Both the position numbers and the translations under genes were made by a program. From Trichocoleus desertorum ATA4-8-CV12 (GTDB lineage: Bacteria; Cyanobacteriota; Cyanobacteriia; FACHB-46): a DNA stretch of 64,000 bases. Each line of letters opens with the position of its first letter. Within the stretch, counting starts at the first letter, position 1. Below are positions 8,636 to 17,278 of the stretch, piece by piece. The notes under the pieces are model-generated. The model was not told the DNA's origin. It ran no database searches and saw only the letters and a list, made by a program, of their open reading frames with translations. The stretch lies in assembly GCA_019358975.1 (NCBI GenBank), contig JAHHIL010000001.1, forward strand, positions 496,001-560,000, written 5' to 3'.

Positions 8636-11224
8636 ATGGCCAATCCCTCTCCCCCGTTACGGCCAGATCCAGAGTCCTTAGCGACTGTAGCAAGGCGGCG
8701 ATCGCCCCTGGATAAACTGACCGATTGGTTAGTCGATCGAGTTCCCAGTTGGTTTGATCGGGTTTTAGACTCCCTCAACCGCCGTCAGCTTTGGTTGCTG
8801 GCTTTACTCCTGTTCGGGTTGTCCTTGCCCTTAATCACTACACCGCTGAAGATTTGGCAACAAGGCGTAGTTGCTGTGTTGTTGATGCTGATTGGTTGGT
8901 TGGTTGTACGCATTGAGCAACAGCGCAACGACGCGCAGACCAGCGAGTATTTGCATCTGTTTTTAGTGTGGTTAAGTTCGGTGACGACGGCTCGTTACCT
9001 GTACTATCGCACTGCCTATACCTTTAACTTTGACGGTTGGCTCAACGGTTTTTTTTCGGTGGTGCTGTATGGGGCAGAGCTATACGCGATCATCACCCTG
9101 TTTCTGGCCTACTTTCAAACCCTCAAAATCAAAGAGCGCCAACCGATTGACCTGTCTACCATTCCTAGCGATCGCCTGTTTAAGGTAGATGTCTACATTC
9201 CTACCTACAACGAGGATGTGGAAATTGTTCGCAAAACGGTATTGGGAGCTTTGGCAATCGATTATCCTGCGGACAAAAAGCGGGTTTATATTTTGGATGA
9301 CGGTCGGGCTGAGAAGTATAAAGACCGACGGGAGTCTCTGCGCAAGATGTGCGAGGAACTTGGCTGCACCTTGCTGACTCGCGACAATAACGACCATGCC
9401 AAAGCGGGCAACATTAACACAGCCTTTAACCGCACTGATGGCGACTTGGTCTTGATTCTAGACTGTGACCACATTCCAGCCCGACCGATTTTGCAAACCA
9501 CGGTGGGCTTTTTTCTGGACCCAAAGGTGGCATTTGTACAGACACCTCACTGGTTCTATAACCCAGACCCATTCGAGCGTAACTTGCTCACTCGTGGCAA
9601 AGTGCCTGTAGGCAACGAACTTTTCTATAAGGTATTGCAAAAAGGCAATGACTTTTGGAATGCGGCCTTTTTCTGCGGTTCTGCGGCGGTAATCCGCAAA
9701 GACTATGCCCTACAAATTGGCGGCATTGCTACAGAAACGGTTACAGAAGATTGCCACACTGCTTTCCGGCTACACTCCTTGGGTTACAAGTCGGTATATT
9801 ACGACCAGATTATGGTAGCGGGGTTAGCCCCAGAGAAATTCTCTTCCTACATTGGTCAGCAGGTGCGCTGGGCTAGAGGCATGGCCCAAATTCTGCGCCT
9901 AGAAAACCCGCTCCTCAACCGCAAGCTCAACCTGACGATCCCGCAACGAATTTGCTATTTTTCGGCCACTTCGCACTTTTTCTTTGGCTTTCCGCGTTTA
10001 ATGTACGCGATCGCCCCGACTCTGTTTCTGCTGTTTAGCATTAACCCGATTCGAGGATTGGGATTAGAAACTCTAGCCTACGCTCTGCCCCACATTCTCT
10101 TGTCGATGTACGCCAACTTCATCACGTACAAGAATGTGCGCTTTTCATTCTGGAACGAAATCTATGAATTTGCCATGTCGTTCTATGCAGGTGCAGTGAC
10201 GTTCATGGCCTTGATCAACCCTAAAATGGGGTCTTTCAACGTCACCGATAAAGGGTTGTCGGTCACTAAGCGAGACTTTGACTGGGAATCAGCTCGTCCA
10301 TTGGTAGCGGTAGCAGTTCTCGTGGCGCTGTCGTTGTTAGCGGTGCCATTTTGGTTGATTTTGCGGCCAGAAGACACCGAAGCTGTCCTCGTAAACATGC
10401 TATGGGGCATTTTTAACTTGGTGCTAATTGTGGCCGCAATTCTGGTGGCCTTTGAGCAGCCGCAATTGCGACGAACTCACCGCCTCAACCGCAAGCTAAC
10501 CGCCGTTATTTATGGTCCAGACCAAACCTGGAGAGGCAAAACTGAGGATGTCAGTGAATCTGGGGCGCGAATTGTTCTAGATTCCTGGCCCAATTTACCG
10601 GACGAGATCGAACTGGAGCTGGTGGGTGACTACGGAGCCAGAGCGTTTCTTAAAGCCCGGATCGTGCGAGGGGTACCACTGAATGATGCTCAAACCATTT
10701 TAGTGGTTGACTTTATTAACCCCAGCCAATCCGAGCTAGATGCTCTCGCGATCGTGCTTTACTCCGATGTGCGAGAGTGGTATTCGCAAAATCGCCAAGA
10801 ACTAGATGACCCCTTGGATTCTCTACGCTTTATTGCGACTACCTTGACCCGGTCTTTCCAAGAGGCAACGCCCATGCAAGGCCAGAAGGTGCGCAAACGA
10901 ATTCAAGCCCCTGCTCAGTTGTATTGGGAAGGTCATTTCTATACAGCCACTGCAACTGAAATGGGAGTCCGCAGCCTGCGGTTAGAATTTAACGAACCGA
11001 TTCATGCTTTGGAATCGCTGCAACGCGATCAACCCGTCGTCGGTGTGTTGCTAGAAGATGGGCATCCCTTACCGAAACGCCTACTAGCAGTGGTGCGAAC
11101 TATAGAACCGTTAGCTGCTCCAGGCAGTGAAGGAGCTGCTAGTGCTGTGGTCGAATTGAGCTTTCCTGAACAACTACAAGAACGCCAAGAAGGTCGCATC
11201 AAGCAACTTTTGGCAACACTCTAG
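8636..11224 (+). CDS. bcsA: Cellulose synthase catalytic subunit BcsA (UDP-forming) with PilZ domain
   Basis: 862-residue processive GT2 glycosyltransferase that polymerises glucose from UDP-glucose. Visible motifs in order: N-terminal transmembrane helices; VYIPTYNE; LDDGR (Asp near 221); DCD (276-278); TED (370-372, the catalytic Asp is 372); QQVRW (408-412, the QxxRW acceptor motif); then further membrane helices. A C-terminal PilZ domain has RxxxR (612-616) and DxSxxG (638-643), the signature of cyclic di-GMP binding. The length agrees with Bcs-type enzymes. It abuts bcsB with no gap. Cyclic di-GMP activation is established for this architecture and inferred here from intact motifs. Confidence 0.95.
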   Translation: MANPSPPLRPDPESLATVARRRSPLDKLTDWLVDRVPSWFDRVLDSLNRRQLWLLALLLFGLSLPLITTPLKIWQQGVVAVLLMLIGWLVVRIEQQRNDAQTSEYLHLFLVWLSSVTTARYLYYRTAYTFNFDGWLNGFFSVVLYGAELYAIITLFLAYFQTLKIKERQPIDLSTIPSDRLFKVDVYIPTYNEDVEIVRKTVLGALAIDYPADKKRVYILDDGRAEKYKDRRESLRKMCEELGCTLLTRDNNDHAKAGNINTAFNRTDGDLVLILDCDHIPARPILQTTVGFFLDPKVAFVQTPHWFYNPDPFERNLLTRGKVPVGNELFYKVLQKGNDFWNAAFFCGSAAVIRKDYALQIGGIATETVTEDCHTAFRLHSLGYKSVYYDQIMVAGLAPEKFSSYIGQQVRWARGMAQILRLENPLLNRKLNLTIPQRICYFSATSHFFFGFPRLMYAIAPTLFLLFSINPIRGLGLETLAYALPHILLSMYANFITYKNVRFSFWNEIYEFAMSFYAGAVTFMALINPKMGSFNVTDKGLSVTKRDFDWESARPLVAVAVLVALSLLAVPFWLILRPEDTEAVLVNMLWGIFNLVLIVAAILVAFEQPQLRRTHRLNRKLTAVIYGPDQTWRGKTEDVSESGARIVLDSWPNLPDEIELELVGDYGARAFLKARIVRGVPLNDAQTILVVDFINPSQSELDALAIVLYSDVREWYSQNRQELDDPLDSLRFIATTLTRSFQEATPMQGQKVRKRIQAPAQLYWEGHFYTATATEMGVRSLRLEFNEPIHALESLQRDQPVVGVLLEDGHPLPKRLLAVVRTIEPLAAPGSEGAASAVVELSFPEQLQERQEGRIKQLLATL

Positions 11225-11262
11225 TTCGGACTAGTTCAGAGATTCTGCCAACCCTATCAATG

Positions 11263-11314
11263 AATGCCACAAAAGCCTTTTATTCCATCTTTGGAAAAGG
11301 GATTTTGTGGCATT
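11263..11314 (+). terminator. Hairpin downstream of bcsA, likely transcription terminator
   Basis: A long inverted repeat: the left arm AATGCCACAAAA plus CCTTTT pairs with AAAAGG plus TTTTGTGGCATT, about 18 base pairs with one or two mismatches around a short loop. It lies 39 bp after the bcsA stop. The tail (TGTCTT) is a weak T-run, so it could instead be a processing or stabilising hairpin. Confidence 0.55.
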
Positions 11315-11436
11315 TGTCTTAAGCGCCAATTGTTCTTTTGGCAGGCATGTCAAGGGGCGATCGCGGGTAGTAAGATGCTTCCTAGGCTTGGTTTGATGGC
11401 AAGCTTTGTTTGATGTACCAGAGGAGAAGTAAGGAG

Positions 11437-11913
11437 ATGTGGTTCAGCCAAAAAAACGCTCAGCATGGTTGGAACTCAGTAGCATTACTCAAACAAGCAA
11501 AAGTGTGGAGTGTCGCGATCGCCCTCAGCTTGGCCATTTTTTTAGGAGGATGTGACGATTTAACGGCGGCTAATCCTCTCGCCTTGCCTGAAACGATCGC
11601 CTTCGAGCAAAGCTTAGCTCAACACCTGCAACAGACAGGAGCCAAGATGTATGGTGCTTACTGGTGCCCTCATTGTGCTGATCAAAAAGCCTTGTTTGAG
11701 TCTGCGGTGACTGCGGTGCCTTATGTAGAATGCGACCCGAAGGGAGAAAAACCGCAGCCAGATTTGTGCCAAGCCAAACAAATTGAAGGGTATCCCACTT
11801 GGGAGATTGAAGGTTATTTTTATCCAGGGACGCGATCGCTTTTAGAATTGGCGGCTCTGTCAGGTTACAAACCATCCTCTGTCAACAATCCAAGTGTAGA
11901 AGCGAACCCCTAA
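11437..11913 (+). CDS. Thioredoxin-fold lipoprotein, similar to the redox domain fused to cyanobacterial VKOR
   Basis: 158 residues from this ATG, which has GAGGAG and AAGGAG just upstream; earlier in-frame TTG/ATG codons (11410, 11413) have no ribosome site. A hydrophobic segment ends in a lipobox-like FLGGC (Cys39). The mature part has a thioredoxin-like active site WCPHC (Cys77 and Cys80), then CDP..., a second Cys in DLCQAKQ, and EGYPTWEI with the conserved cis-Pro type YPT. The pattern matches the thioredoxin-like domain fused to vitamin K epoxide reductase homologues in cyanobacteria, where it helps disulfide formation in the lumen or periplasm. Here the domain stands alone, with no VKOR gene beside it. 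The fold is confident; partner and direction of electron flow are not known. Confidence 0.8.
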   Translation: MWFSQKNAQHGWNSVALLKQAKVWSVAIALSLAIFLGGCDDLTAANPLALPETIAFEQSLAQHLQQTGAKMYGAYWCPHCADQKALFESAVTAVPYVECDPKGEKPQPDLCQAKQIEGYPTWEIEGYFYPGTRSLLELAALSGYKPSSVNNPSVEANP

Positions 11914-11979
11914 CCAGACCCTTAGAAGATCCACCCTAAGCTAGAATGAAACATACCTCTGCTGTCCTTGTTGAGCACA

Positions 11980-12375
11980 ATGACTAAATCTGAGCCCCAT
12001 CCTAATGAAATGCTGTCCTCACCAGGGACAAACAACCTGATCTTTAAGGATGTAGCTCATGGCGATCACTCCCATGATGCAAACGGCTTAGCAGATCATC
12101 CCCATGTACATAGTGAAGAGTCGTTGCGTCGCATCGTCAATCGCCTCTCCCGTATTGAAGGCCATGTACGTGGTGTTAAAGTCATGGTTCAAGAAAGCCG
12201 CCCATGCCCAGATGTATTGGTACAGCTGGCCGCAGTTCGAGGAGCTGTGGATCGAGTGGCCCGGATGATTTTAGATGAGCATTTGACACAATGTGTGGCT
12301 CGTGCTGCCTTAGAAGGCAACATTGAAGTTGAAATTGAAGAACTAAAAGCTGCTCTGGATCGCTTCTTGCCCTAG
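11980..12375 (+). CDS. CsoR/RcnR-family metal-sensing repressor, InrS-like (nickel)
   Basis: 131 residues; the ATG at 11980 is preferred over upstream in-frame TTG codons. The core LRRIVNRLSRIEGHVRGVKVMV is the conserved DUF156 helix. Metal-ligand spacing is Cys76, His101, Cys105, the same +25/+4 spacing as CsoR (36/61/65) and InrS (53/78/82). The His-rich N-terminus (HGDHSH...HPHVH) puts a His at position 44, the equivalent of InrS His21. All four InrS nickel ligands are therefore present. InrS is a nickel-responsive repressor of nickel export in Synechocystis; no exporter gene is adjacent, so its targets lie elsewhere. The last 33 bp overlap the convergent lysozyme-like gene. Confidence 0.85.
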   Translation: MTKSEPHPNEMLSSPGTNNLIFKDVAHGDHSHDANGLADHPHVHSEESLRRIVNRLSRIEGHVRGVKVMVQESRPCPDVLVQLAAVRGAVDRVARMILDEHLTQCVARAALEGNIEVEIEELKAALDRFLP

Positions 12376-13170
12376 GGACTGACTGATCGAGTTCCAAACA
12401 GACCAATGCAGTACGGGCCTAGCTTGGCTATAACGCGAGAGGCTGATGGCTTGTAGTTCTTCTTGGAGCATTTCTTGATAAATCTCTGGCAAGACTTCTG
12501 TCATGACATTGTCTTCGATGCCATGACCGAGACTCGTCCAAGTGCCCGATAAAAGTTGCAGCACCTGATTCAACTCACCTGCTCGTAACAAGGTTGGGAT
12601 ATCTACCCCCCAAGCTTGAGCGTCATACAGCCAACCATAAACAACCTCATCCTGATACTGCGGCTCAAAGCTATAAGCCTCCCAAAGCAGAAATCGTGTT
12701 GGTTGGGGATGATACAGGTGAGACTTTTCGGCCCAAGTGGTAGTCAGGAACTGATAGCGACCTGCTGCTGTCGTGCAGTTACCTTTGTTAGGGCCGTTGA
12801 CGATTTTAATACAGAGGTCTGGATGCTTACTCAGGTCGGAAATGTGCCGACCGCCATAAAGCAACGAATAAGGAGAGTCATCATTCGACTCGCTAGCAGA
12901 GATGGTTCGCATCAAAGCTCGAATGTAAGGATCTCCCCCCTGCATGGCTAAAGGTGGCAAGTTGCTCAGAACTTGGGGCTGTTGTGGCAGTGGCGATCGC
13001 GTGGGCCAATGCGAGAGAGCCAATAGCAGCCCCACCAGAGCCAGACAGGTAGCTAGAAACCTTTGTATAGCCTTAACTCTCCGGTTTTGGCGTTTTCTCT
13101 GCTGAACAACTACTGAAGCTAGGCGACGAGTGCGACGTGGCGATCGCCGGATAGTATTGCTTTCGTTCAA
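12343..13170 (-). CDS. Membrane-anchored lambda-lysozyme-like (GH104-type) muramidase
   Basis: 275 residues starting at TTG directly after the stop of the upstream SDR gene; no ATG exists before the membrane segment, so the TTG is favoured although no clear ribosome site is seen. The N-terminus is very basic (RRSPRRTRR...RQNRR), then one transmembrane helix (FLATCLALVGLLLALS). The catalytic part has ISASESNDDSPYSLLYGG, DLSKHPD and TTAAGRYQFLTTTW, which match the endolysin R family (ASE with the catalytic Glu, HP motif, TAAGRYQ). Known members cleave peptidoglycan as transglycosylases. It is not in a prophage, so a cell-wall remodelling role is likely. The 3' end overlaps the InrS-like gene by 33 bp. 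Confidence 0.75.
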   Translation of the reverse strand: MNESNTIRRSPRRTRRLASVVVQQRKRQNRRVKAIQRFLATCLALVGLLLALSHWPTRSPLPQQPQVLSNLPPLAMQGGDPYIRALMRTISASESNDDSPYSLLYGGRHISDLSKHPDLCIKIVNGPNKGNCTTAAGRYQFLTTTWAEKSHLYHPQPTRFLLWEAYSFEPQYQDEVVYGWLYDAQAWGVDIPTLLRAGELNQVLQLLSGTWTSLGHGIEDNVMTEVLPEIYQEMLQEELQAISLSRYSQARPVLHWSVWNSISQSLGQEAIQSSF

Positions 13171-13830
13171 TTAGGCCACACTGGTAAACAGTTCCTCAAC
13201 CGCTTTTGCTGGTGCGGCTGCCTCAGCAATCACTTCCACAATCTGGTTGCGAGCGCTGGGTTGAAACAACGCTTCAACACAAACCTGAGCAACCTGACGG
13301 CGGGGAATGCTGCCATCAAACAAAGTGTCTGCTGGCTTCATCACCACGGCATTAGAATCTTCTGCTTCCGTTAGCCCCCCTGGTCGCACAATTGTGTAAG
13401 TGAGACCACTTTGTTGCAAATACTGCTCTGCCTTTTGCTTCCAAACCAAAATCAGACCAAACAAATTTAGAGGGTGGAAGAATTTCGAGACACCCAGAGA
13501 GGAGACAAAGACAAAGTGCTCGATTCTCTGGGCTTTAGCAGCTTCTACTAAATTGCGAGTACCTTCGTAGTCCACTTTATAGGGGCCTGTCAAGTCGAAG
13601 CTGGGTCTGGCACCTGTGGCACATAAGATCACCGTGCTGTCTCCTAAAGCAGTGGATAAGGTATCAGGCTTCAATACGTCCCCCACCACTAACTCGACTT
13701 CAGATGAAAAACTGTCACGAGCTGCGGCAACATCGCGAACTAATGCCCGGACGGGAATGTTGCGCTTGAGTAGTTCTTCTACAATCCTGCGACCTGTTTT
13801 GCCTGTGGCTCCAGCTACAAACGCTTTCAT
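13171..13830 (-). CDS. Atypical short-chain dehydrogenase/NAD(P)-binding protein
   Basis: 219 residues with a Rossmann start AGATGKTGRRIVEELL (GxxGxxG), an acidic VVGDVLKPDTL, the VILCATGA strand and FVFVSSLGV, followed by a Y-x-R-P region (TYTIVRPGGLTE). This is the NmrA/Ycf39-like atypical SDR family (SDR_a5), in which the usual YxxxK catalytic pair is degenerate. Members act as redox-sensing or assembly factors (Ycf39 in photosystem II, Tic62 in plastids). The substrate is unknown. The stop abuts the TTG start of the lysozyme-like gene, so the two are probably co-transcribed. Confidence 0.85.
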   Translation of the reverse strand: MKAFVAGATGKTGRRIVEELLKRNIPVRALVRDVAAARDSFSSEVELVVGDVLKPDTLSTALGDSTVILCATGARPSFDLTGPYKVDYEGTRNLVEAAKAQRIEHFVFVSSLGVSKFFHPLNLFGLILVWKQKAEQYLQQSGLTYTIVRPGGLTEAEDSNAVVMKPADTLFDGSIPRRQVAQVCVEALFQPSARNQIVEVIAEAAAPAKAVEELFTSVA

Positions 13831-14386
13831 TGCTGTTTCTACTTTCCTTGTTAGTTACGTAGACTTTTCAGCGTCAGGCTGTCTATAAAGGCGCGATCGC
13901 TTGAGACAGACTGATGACAAACCTACACGATTATAGTGGAACTTCTGTAGTTCCTTACCCTTCTGTGGAATGAATTGATCCCCGGTGTATAATTAAGGGT
14001 TTTCTATTCAATGCAAGCTGTGGAGTAGCCAGATAGCTCAAGGTAGATTTTTGGCCCAGGTTGATCTTGATCTCATCCCAGATGTGATCGGCGGCTTCGT
14101 TAACTAGAAGTAAAGCAACTAAACTGGAAAATACCTAAATTTAGGAGTGATTCAGCGCACAAGTCCAAATTTTAATCCGTAGCATTAGGCATGTTGAGCC
14201 AGAATAGTGGGCGTTATGCTGAGGGGACAATCATGCTGAAACTCACACATCTACCTCCCACGCCAAGATTCAATCTTCGATAAAGTAAGGTTGGTTTTTA
14301 CGAGTTCTCCATAGAATGGGAAAGACCAATAACTTTTTGCGAGTCTTAGAGTTGAGCGATGGGCAACTAGTGCAGGAACGCTTGCT
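13831..14386. other. 556-bp intergenic region between divergent SDR and DUF1997 genes
   Basis: No ORF with coding character and no tRNA-like sequence was found. A perfect TATAAT (13988-13993) preceded by TG is present but lacks a matching -35 at 16-18 bp. A HIP1 site lies near 13891. The stretch must hold the two divergent promoters, and its length leaves room for a small RNA or long leader, which cannot be shown by eye. Confidence 0.5.
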
Positions 14387-15115
14387 ATGCAGTCAAATTT
14401 TGTTGAACATCCACCTGCTGATCCCGCTGAGGCTATTTTGCATCCAATGACAGGGTTTATAGAGCCGACTTATTTGAATTCAGAAGATACCGCTCAGGGC
14501 CAGACGGAAACGACTCAATTTCAGAGTCGGTTTATCGACTGCATGGAAATGTTGGCTGACCAAGCCACCGTTGCTAACTATCTAGATACTCATCACGGTT
14601 GGTTTCGCCGCTGTGCTCATCCGATTAAAGTTGAAGCTTTAGGTGAAAACGGCTACGCCTTAATCTTGGGACCCTATGGCTCGTTTGGCTATCAAGTAGA
14701 GCCAAGAGTGGGTCTAGATTTGCTACCTCAAGACCAAGGGGTTTACCGCATCAAAACCATTCCTGTCCCTGACTATGTACCCCAGGGCTACGACGTAGAT
14801 TTCCAAGCTGAGTTGGAGTTGGTAGAAGTGCCAACCGATCAAGTCGTTGAGACAATGAAAATCAAACGATCGCTGCTCTCTAATCTACCCCCAGTCATGA
14901 CGCGAGTAGAGTGGCAACTCGATCTAGTAGTATCGCTACAGTTTCCTAAGTTTGTTCAAACGCTACCGCAACATATTATTCAGAGCACAGGCGATCGCTT
15001 GCTTTATCAAGTGGTCAAGCAAATTTCTCGTCGCCTTACTTATAAAGTGCAAGAAGATTTTCATAATGAGATTGGCGTTCCGTTTCCAAAACACTTCAAG
15101 CGGAAATCGGTTTAA
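14387..15115 (+). CDS. DUF1997 family protein
   Basis: 242 residues. The body (FQSRFIDCMEMLADQATVANYLDTHHGWFRRCAHPIKVEALGENGYALILGPYGSFGYQVEPRVGLDL) matches the DUF1997 family found in cyanobacteria and plastid-bearing eukaryotes. It has no signal peptide, membrane helix or recognised catalytic motif. The fold is reminiscent of START/Bet-v1-like lipid or hydrophobic ligand binders, which is inference only. It converges on the DUF4079 gene, with a strong shared terminator between them. Confidence 0.8.
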   Translation: MQSNFVEHPPADPAEAILHPMTGFIEPTYLNSEDTAQGQTETTQFQSRFIDCMEMLADQATVANYLDTHHGWFRRCAHPIKVEALGENGYALILGPYGSFGYQVEPRVGLDLLPQDQGVYRIKTIPVPDYVPQGYDVDFQAELELVEVPTDQVVETMKIKRSLLSNLPPVMTRVEWQLDLVVSLQFPKFVQTLPQHIIQSTGDRLLYQVVKQISRRLTYKVQEDFHNEIGVPFPKHFKRKSV

Positions 15116-15140
15116 GTTAATTGGGCAAACAGGCATGAAA

Positions 15141-15169
15141 AAGGGGTGCAACTTGCGCCCCTTCTTTTT
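15141..15169 (+). terminator. Rho-independent terminator between convergent DUF1997 and DUF4079 genes
   Basis: A nine-base-pair stem AAGGGGTGC / GCGCCCCTT (one G-T pair), five-base loop AACTT, followed by CTTTTT. The A-rich left side (GAAAAAGG) would give a U-run on the opposite strand too, so it can serve both genes. Confidence 0.88.
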
Positions 15170-15206
15170 GGTTATTTTTTGAGATCAGGTTTGACTAAGT
15201 CTTTGA

Positions 15207-15683
15207 CTAAGTTTCAGCAGGGTTCAAGATGCGTTGAACAATTTGCATGCCAGTAATTGCTTGCCAGCTGAACAGTCCTAGGAGCACGATGTTAATAGCA
15301 ATATGAGTATAACGAGCAAGATCATTGCCTTTCTGCATCAGCGGGGTGAGAGCCGCAGAGACCGCAATCATTCCTGTCATACCTAAACCTGCTAGAAGGT
15401 GAGGTCCGACGAATAGTTTGCCATTGTTAATATAGGTGACACCCATACCGCCGAGCATTCCAACCACCATAACAGCCAGCAACAGCGCACCGAACTGGTG
15501 GTGACGAGTGTTGAACCGACCTTTGAGTAATTCTTTTTTCTCGTCCCCTTCGGCTTTACGCGCCCGCCGCCACTGGAAGCCTAAATAGGTTGCGTAAAAG
15601 GCGATCGCTAACAGAACCCACATCATGACGGGATGTAGAAAGTTGAGCCAGAATTTTGTCGATGCAGGAATCTCAAAGCTCAT
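15207..15683 (-). CDS. DUF4079 family integral membrane protein
   Basis: 158 residues with about four hydrophobic helices (FLHPVMMWVLLAIAFYATYLGF, FGALLLAVMVVGMLGGMGVTY, LLAGLGMTGMIAVSAALTPLM, IAINIVLLGLFSWQAITGM) and conserved His residues near helix ends (FLHPVMM, TRHHQFG, PHLLAG, RYTHIAIN). This pattern matches DUF4079, a cytochrome b561-like family common in cyanobacteria. The His positions suggest heme or electron-transfer function, but that is inference. Confidence 0.8.
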   Translation of the reverse strand: MSFEIPASTKFWLNFLHPVMMWVLLAIAFYATYLGFQWRRARKAEGDEKKELLKGRFNTRHHQFGALLLAVMVVGMLGGMGVTYINNGKLFVGPHLLAGLGMTGMIAVSAALTPLMQKGNDLARYTHIAINIVLLGLFSWQAITGMQIVQRILNPAET

Positions 15684-15793
15684 AGTGTGCTCAGGGGAAT
15701 CTAAGGATTGGCTAGGGACTTCATAAAAGTTAGCATAATAGTCAACTCTCTACTGATAGAAAATTTACGTTTTGAACGGGGTAATGCCAAAAA

Positions 15794-17272
15794 ATGACCG
15801 CTGCTAACAATCTTGCATTTCTTCAGGCGGTTAGACGGGGGGATGTCCATCAAGTCCAAGCTTTGCTAGTGGATGGCGTGACTGCTGATGCCAAAGATAA
15901 AGATGGCACGACAGCTTTAATGTTTGCGGCTCAAAGTGGCTACACAGAAATTGTGAAGCTCTTACTAGAAGCAGGAGCCAACGCCAGTGCTGCACGGAAA
16001 GTCTTTGGAATTACGGCTTTGATGTTGGCAGCGGCAAACAATCAAAGAGACGTGGTGCAAGCGTTGTTGGCTTATGGTGCGAATGTGAATGCCCGTAATG
16101 ATGATGGCAGTACAGCACTAATGGCAGCAGCGCTGAAGGGGCATATCAATGTTGTGCAACTTCTGCTGGAAGCGGGAGCCGAGGTTGATGTCCAGGATCA
16201 AGATGAGGACACTGCACTCAATTTAGCAGTTGTCCAGGGACACACGGCAGTTGTCCGAGCGTTGTTAGCTGCTGGCGCTGGTACCAACCAAACGAGTTAC
16301 GGTGAGACCGCTCTGACTTTGGCTGCCAGTGAAGCCCAGGGAGAGATTGTGAGAGTTTTGGTGGAGCAGGGAGCGGCGATAGACGGCCAAACTCAAGACG
16401 GTAGAACTGCCCTGATGCAAGCAGCGGAATTAGGTTTTGTAGATGTGGTGCAAGTGCTGCTAGCCCAAGGTGCCAATGTCAATGCTCAAGATCGAGAGGG
16501 AGAAACAGCTCTGACCTTGGCGGCTGATCAAGGACATTTGCCAGTGGTTCAAGCCCTGCTAGCTCAGGGTACAGAGGTGAATGCTAAGAATCGCGATGGT
16601 AGTACCGCTTTAATGGCTGTAGCTGCTGGTGGAGAAACCGCGATCGCCACGGCTTTACTCAACTTTGGAGCTGACATCAACGCCAAAGATCAAGAGTCCG
16701 AGACAGCTTTGAATCTAGCAGTGGTTGAGGGGCATACCGACATGGTGAAGTTGCTGCTAACTCGGGGTGCAGACTGCCAAACCCGTAATCGTTTAGGCGA
16801 TACGCCGTTGATGGTGGCGGCGATTCACGGTTACCGCGAGATTGCGATCGTTCTACTGCGTCATGGAGCGGATGCGGCAGCAAGAAACTTCGGGGAAACG
16901 GCTTTGAGCATTGCTACTATGCGAGGCCATACGCTTGTTGTGCAAGTCTTGCTGGCTCATGGTGCTGATGCCAATACCCAAGGTGATGATGGCAAAACCC
17001 CATTGATGAAGGCTTGCGATCGCGATTATGTAGACATTATGCAGGAACTTTTGCAAGCGGGAGCTGATGCCAATCTTCAGGATCAGGTAGGAGCCACTGC
17101 TTTAATGTGGGCAGCTCATCGAGGGCGAGTTGAAGCAGTGCAGACATTACTTAAGGCTGGAACAGAGGTTAACCTCAGGAATCGAGGTGGCTACACAGCG
17201 CTGATGATTGCTGAATTTAATGGGTTTGATCAGGTGGTGCAGCTTCTGAAGCAAGCAGGGGCAAAAGAATGA
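15794..17272 (+). CDS. Ankyrin-repeat protein with about 15 repeats
   Basis: 492 residues made almost entirely of 33-residue ankyrin repeats: an N-cap repeat (LAFLQAVRRGDVHQVQALLVDG) and about 14 further units beginning with variants of G-x-TALMxAA and ending in V-x-LLLxAGAxxNxxD. There is no signal peptide, membrane helix or other domain. The protein should form an elongated solenoid for protein binding, with an unknown partner. The repeats are diverged at DNA level, so recent expansion is not obvious. It is transcribed divergently from the DUF4079 gene. Confidence 0.92.
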   Translation: MTAANNLAFLQAVRRGDVHQVQALLVDGVTADAKDKDGTTALMFAAQSGYTEIVKLLLEAGANASAARKVFGITALMLAAANNQRDVVQALLAYGANVNARNDDGSTALMAAALKGHINVVQLLLEAGAEVDVQDQDEDTALNLAVVQGHTAVVRALLAAGAGTNQTSYGETALTLAASEAQGEIVRVLVEQGAAIDGQTQDGRTALMQAAELGFVDVVQVLLAQGANVNAQDREGETALTLAADQGHLPVVQALLAQGTEVNAKNRDGSTALMAVAAGGETAIATALLNFGADINAKDQESETALNLAVVEGHTDMVKLLLTRGADCQTRNRLGDTPLMVAAIHGYREIAIVLLRHGADAAARNFGETALSIATMRGHTLVVQVLLAHGADANTQGDDGKTPLMKACDRDYVDIMQELLQAGADANLQDQVGATALMWAAHRGRVEAVQTLLKAGTEVNLRNRGGYTALMIAEFNGFDQVVQLLKQAGAKE

Positions 17273-17278
17273 GAAACC

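Noticed and set aside
13988-13993. Perfect TATAAT in the SDR/DUF1997 gap
   Set aside because: No acceptable -35 hexamer at 16-18 bp and no full extended -10 motif, so it is not listed as a promoter.
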